From positions 1-16,253 of the forward strand of contig JAPKYG010000094.1 in the NCBI GenBank assembly GCA_026394435.1: 16,253 nt of DNA. Direction: 5' to 3'. The notes beneath the pieces were generated by a model that had not been told where the DNA came from, searched no databases, and was given only the letters and a program-made list of their open reading frames with translations. Origin of the DNA: Methanobacteriota archaeon (GTDB taxonomy: Archaea > Thermoplasmatota > E2 > DHVEG-1). Shown here in pieces: positions 13,704 through 16,253 of the stretch (its first letter is position 1; each line of letters starts with the position of its first letter). The translations under genes and the position numbers were made by a program.

Positions 13704-14867
13704 ATGAAATTAAGAGGGTTATTGATCATTATGTGTCTGGCGATATCGCTGATACCCATTGCAATGATTAGCGGGTTGCAAGGCTTTCAGATCGCAAGCA
13801 TGTTTCTTGGCTTGATTCTGGTCATCACGCTTGCGGTAGGTTTTGTGATTTCCTATTTTATCTCCATGCCACTTGTGAAATTAACAAAAAACATTGATGA
13901 AATCAGCAAAGGTAATCTGGAAGTCGATCTGGAGAAAAGTGAGATTTATGAGATCAATAATCTGACCGCTTCGTTAGATCGGGTGATGGCGAGCCTGAAA
14001 CTTGCTATCAATAAGGTTGGGTTGAAAAAAGAGGAGATATTTTTAGAAGCTGTGAAAGCAAAAGAAGAAGCGGAGGCGAAATACGAAGTCCTGTTAAAAA
14101 AAATCGATGGCTGGATCTGGGAGATCGATGAGAAAGGAATATGTACAAAATGTTCTGCGAAAGTCGCTGGAACCCTTGGGTACTCCCCCAAGCAGATAAT
14201 TGGGAAGGAGATTTTTAGATTTTTACCGCCTGAAGATGCGAATAAATTTAAAGACATAATACACGTTATTTCACATCAGAAGACAGATACAACCAATAAA
14301 TTAGATTTGTACTGGACGAATCAAGACAATACGCACCCCGTGTGGGTGCGCTCGTTTTGTATACCTGTGTTCAATAGTATCGGAAATTTCCAGGGTTTGC
14401 GTTGTTTCAGCAGGGACGCAACAGAATATCAAGTTGCAGAGACAAAGATAGAGGAGCTGCAAAAAAAGTTAAATGAAACATATAAACAGTTGCATGAAAT
14501 TCTGAGACAACAGCCAAAGGGAAAATCTCTCATAGAACCAGTCTTTGATATCACAATTAAACAAGAGTTCGATTACATGATTCTTTTTGATGAAAACGCA
14601 AAAATCGTTGACTGCACGAATGATATCCAGAAGAAACTCGGATATAACAAGGATGAGATGCTTTCCCTGACTTTCGCTGACGTCGTGTATCTTGAAACAT
14701 ACGACGAGATTAGAGCAAATCTCGATGAAATCAAGAAACTAGGGACCATGCAAGTAAAGACCATTCATAAGAAGAAAGACGGCTCATCGGTATTTATAAG
14801 TGAACAGATTAGGTATCTGAAAGACCGGAATATGTTTATCTGTATGGTGAAGGAAGATACAATGTAG
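13704..14867 (+). CDS. Membrane HAMP-PAS-PAS sensory protein without kinase domain
   Basis: The protein has 387 residues. Two hydrophobic helices (about 5-25 and 31-53) are joined by a very short loop. Next are a HAMP domain (about 54-105, PLVKLTKNIDEISKGNLEVDL), a helical linker (about 105-130), PAS1 (about 132-245, GWIWEIDEKGICTKCSAKVAGTLGYSPKQIIGKE), a coiled coil (about 246-272) and PAS2 (about 285-385, FDENAKIVDCTNDIQKKLGYNKDEML). No HisKA, HATPase, GGDEF or methyl-accepting output domain exists. It therefore most likely relays a cytoplasmic signal by pairing with the adjoining kinase, whose membrane and HAMP layout it shares. AGGTGA overlaps the kinase stop and sits just before ATG 13704, so translation is coupled. 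It ends with TAG. Reading through it would add 33 residues and end at a TGA overlapping the next ATG, but the next gene's own TATA box lies in that stretch. Confidence 0.87.
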   Translation: MKLRGLLIIMCLAISLIPIAMISGLQGFQIASMFLGLILVITLAVGFVISYFISMPLVKLTKNIDEISKGNLEVDLEKSEIYEINNLTASLDRVMASLKLAINKVGLKKEEIFLEAVKAKEEAEAKYEVLLKKIDGWIWEIDEKGICTKCSAKVAGTLGYSPKQIIGKEIFRFLPPEDANKFKDIIHVISHQKTDTTNKLDLYWTNQDNTHPVWVRSFCIPVFNSIGNFQGLRCFSRDATEYQVAETKIEELQKKLNETYKQLHEILRQQPKGKSLIEPVFDITIKQEFDYMILFDENAKIVDCTNDIQKKLGYNKDEMLSLTFADVVYLETYDEIRANLDEIKKLGTMQVKTIHKKKDGSSVFISEQIRYLKDRNMFICMVKEDTM

Positions 14868-14912
14868 TACCTCGGGAGAAAGGATGCCCTTCTGGTTTCA
14901 TACTCTACATAT

Positions 14913-14921
14913 CTTATAAAA
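14913..14921 (+). promoter_or_regulatory. TATA box of the aminotransferase gene
   Basis: CTTATAAAA is centred about 49 bases before ATG 14966. Transcription would start near 14942, leaving a short leader containing GGGGT (14952-14956). Confidence 0.5.
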
Positions 14922-14965
14922 CCATCAACTATTTATGTGGATTTCTTATCTGGGGTCTTGAGAAC

Positions 14966-16198
14966 ATGACGATAAAAGCGTCGAGGCGTGCACAAGGCGT
15001 TGAGTATGCGATTCGAGATGTCCTCAGCCCAGCACGACAGCTGGAGAAGAAAGGCATCACGGTTTTAAAGCTGAACATCGGTGATCCGAACGCGTATGAT
15101 TTTGATACGCCGCAGCATATTAAAGATGCGTTGTACAAATCAGCGAATGAACAGCATAATGGGTATGCACCCTCAGAGGGATTCCTTGAGTTGCGGCATG
15201 CGATCATTGAACGGGAAAAGAAGAGGAATAAGGTTTCCTATGAACCTGATGATATCTGTGTCACGACCGGTGTCACTGAGGGTCTCCAGATGCTTCTAAA
15301 TGCCTCGTTGGACCCAAACGACGAATTGTTAATCCCTGGTCCCACGTACCCACAGTATAACGTCATTACGAAATTCGCCGATGCAGAACCTGTTCCGTAT
15401 CATTGTATTGAGGACGAGAACTGGCAACCTGATGTAGACGATATCCGAAAAAAGATCTCAAAACGCACCAAAGGGATTGTTCTCATCAACCCGAATAACC
15501 CCACCGGCGCGTTGTATTCGAAGAAGGTGTTACAAGAGATCCTTGATATCGCAGGTGAGTATAAAATCATGGTAATCTCTGATGAGATCTATGATGATCT
15601 AACCTTTGATGGGAAACAGTACGCTACCGCGTCACTTACGAACGACGTCCCGATTATCACCTTCAACGGGTTTTCAAAAGTATATCTGATGCCGGGGTGG
15701 CGTATCGGGTACACCATGTTCAAACATAACGGGGAACTTGATGAAATCCAGGATGCATTTATGCGGATTGCTCGATCGCGGCTCTGCGCAAACTCGGTGT
15801 GTCAACATGCTTGTATCCAGGCGTTACAAGGACCACAGGATCATATTGAAAAGGTCAATGACAAGTTGCGGAAACGACGTGATTTCTCCTACAAACGTCT
15901 CAACGAGATCGACGGTATTTCCACTGCAAAACCAGAAGGTGCGTTCTACATTTTCCCTAAGATCGAGGCGATGGGAAGAGGACCATGGAAAAACGACAAG
16001 GAATTCGTCCTTGATCTACTGCAAGAGGCACATGTGCTGGTGGTGAATGGATCAGGATTCTGTGCGACCTACGGGAAAGGACATTTCAGAGCAGTGATTC
16101 TTCCACCTATGGAAACCTTGGAACAAGCATTTGACGAAATGGAAGAGTTCATGAAAAAGAGGTTGAAACAACAATATAGTATCCATTCAAACTCGTAG
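14966..16198 (+). CDS. Class I/II PLP-dependent aminotransferase, alanine aminotransferase type
   Basis: The enzyme has 410 residues and probably interconverts alanine + 2-oxoglutarate and pyruvate + glutamate in the cytosol. It has the fold-type I signatures: NIGDPNAYDFDTP near the N-terminus, YAPSEGFLELR, the PLP-phosphate region TTGVTEGLQ, NPNNPTGALY, and the PLP-pyridine Asp in SDEIYDDLTFDG. The Schiff-base Lys is in FNGFSKVYLMPGWRIGY, and the carboxylate-binding Arg in GHFRAVILPP. The pattern, especially FSKVYLMPGWRIGY, fits the archaeal/bacterial AlaA-type group better than aspartate aminotransferases, but specificity is an inference. Length is normal for the family. It has its own TATA box, ends at TAG, and a T-run follows. 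Together with the secreted peptidases it fits amino-acid fermentation, in which alanine is a common electron sink. Confidence 0.9.
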   Translation: MTIKASRRAQGVEYAIRDVLSPARQLEKKGITVLKLNIGDPNAYDFDTPQHIKDALYKSANEQHNGYAPSEGFLELRHAIIEREKKRNKVSYEPDDICVTTGVTEGLQMLLNASLDPNDELLIPGPTYPQYNVITKFADAEPVPYHCIEDENWQPDVDDIRKKISKRTKGIVLINPNNPTGALYSKKVLQEILDIAGEYKIMVISDEIYDDLTFDGKQYATASLTNDVPIITFNGFSKVYLMPGWRIGYTMFKHNGELDEIQDAFMRIARSRLCANSVCQHACIQALQGPQDHIEKVNDKLRKRRDFSYKRLNEIDGISTAKPEGAFYIFPKIEAMGRGPWKNDKEFVLDLLQEAHVLVVNGSGFCATYGKGHFRAVILPPMETLEQAFDEMEEFMKKRLKQQYSIHSNS

Positions 16199-16205
16199 AA
16201 TACCG

Positions 16206-16212
16206 TTTTTTT
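16206..16212 (+). terminator. Oligo-T terminator of the aminotransferase gene
   Basis: Seven T begin 8 bases after the TAG stop, preceded by TACCG. This is a typical archaeal T-run terminator. Confidence 0.55.
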
Positions 16213-16253
16213 CGTGAGAAATAATAATATAAATTACAAAACGATTCTCTTTT

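Noticed and set aside
14865..14967. Readthrough of the TAG that ends the HAMP-PAS-PAS gene, giving a 33-residue tail ending at an ATGA overlap with the aminotransferase start.
   Set aside because: The PAS domain is complete before the TAG, the added stretch has no domain character and contains the aminotransferase TATA box. Kept only as a caution for the amber question.
16198..16253. Open frame continuing past the TAG of the aminotransferase to the window end.
   Set aside because: The enzyme has its full family length at the TAG and a T-run terminator follows directly; the open frame is short and uninformative.
1..16253. CRISPR arrays, tRNA or rRNA genes, transposases, phage or defence genes.
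   Set aside because: None seen: no regularly spaced short repeats, no cloverleaf-like conserved tRNA boxes, and no protein with the relevant motifs.

Overview
The window is archaeal chromosomal DNA, most likely from an uncultured Thermoplasmatota lineage of the sediment-dwelling, protein-degrading kind (MBG-D-like). This placement is an inference. It rests on an archaeal-type alanyl-tRNA synthetase with an N-terminal zinc module, on TATA-type promoters 25-30 bases upstream of starts with short or no leaders, on oligo-T terminators, on an archaeal XRE regulator paired with a small zinc-finger gene, and on large secreted peptidases with Ig/PKD-like tails. No rRNA, tRNA, CRISPR array, transposase or phage gene was seen.

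Layout. Bases 1-129 hold the C-terminal end of a membrane protein (+). Converging on it is alaS (-, 148-2883), whose reading frame is interrupted by one in-frame TAG at 1252-1254. Next is a secreted papain-like cysteine protease with an Ig-like tail (-, 3083-4186), divergent from a short membrane-anchored ORF that looks truncated (+, 4377-4628). A secreted seven-repeat calcium-loop (FG-GAP/VCBS) protein follows (+, 4679-5911). Then comes a two-gene operon of an XRE regulator and a 57-residue Cys-rich zinc finger (+, 5997-6878). A perfect inverted repeat lies on the TATA box of that operon. A large secreted M14 metallocarboxypeptidase (-, 7182-9620) faces it.

The right part is a signalling island. 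It has a stand-alone receiver protein (-, 10001-10384), a gene-poor 500-base stretch with a diverged 57-base direct repeat, and an unrecognised cytosolic protein built from three copies of a ~120-residue module (+, 10901-12112). A membrane histidine kinase with an extra C-terminal domain (+, 12285-13694) is followed, apparently coupled in translation, by a membrane HAMP-PAS-PAS protein with no kinase domain (+, 13704-14867). An alanine-aminotransferase-type PLP enzyme (+, 14966-16198) closes the window.

How the genes fit together: the two secreted peptidases suit growth on external protein, and the aminotransferase would deaminate or transaminate the resulting amino acids. The kinase, PAS protein, receiver and triple-repeat protein look like parts of one sensory pathway, but only their adjacency supports that. 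The most notable observations are the amber codon inside alaS, which aligns as a single replaced codon in otherwise intact archaeal AlaRS, and the triple-repeat protein of unknown function beside the two-component genes. TAG also ends three normal genes here (receiver, HAMP-PAS-PAS, aminotransferase), so it is a working stop codon in this genome.
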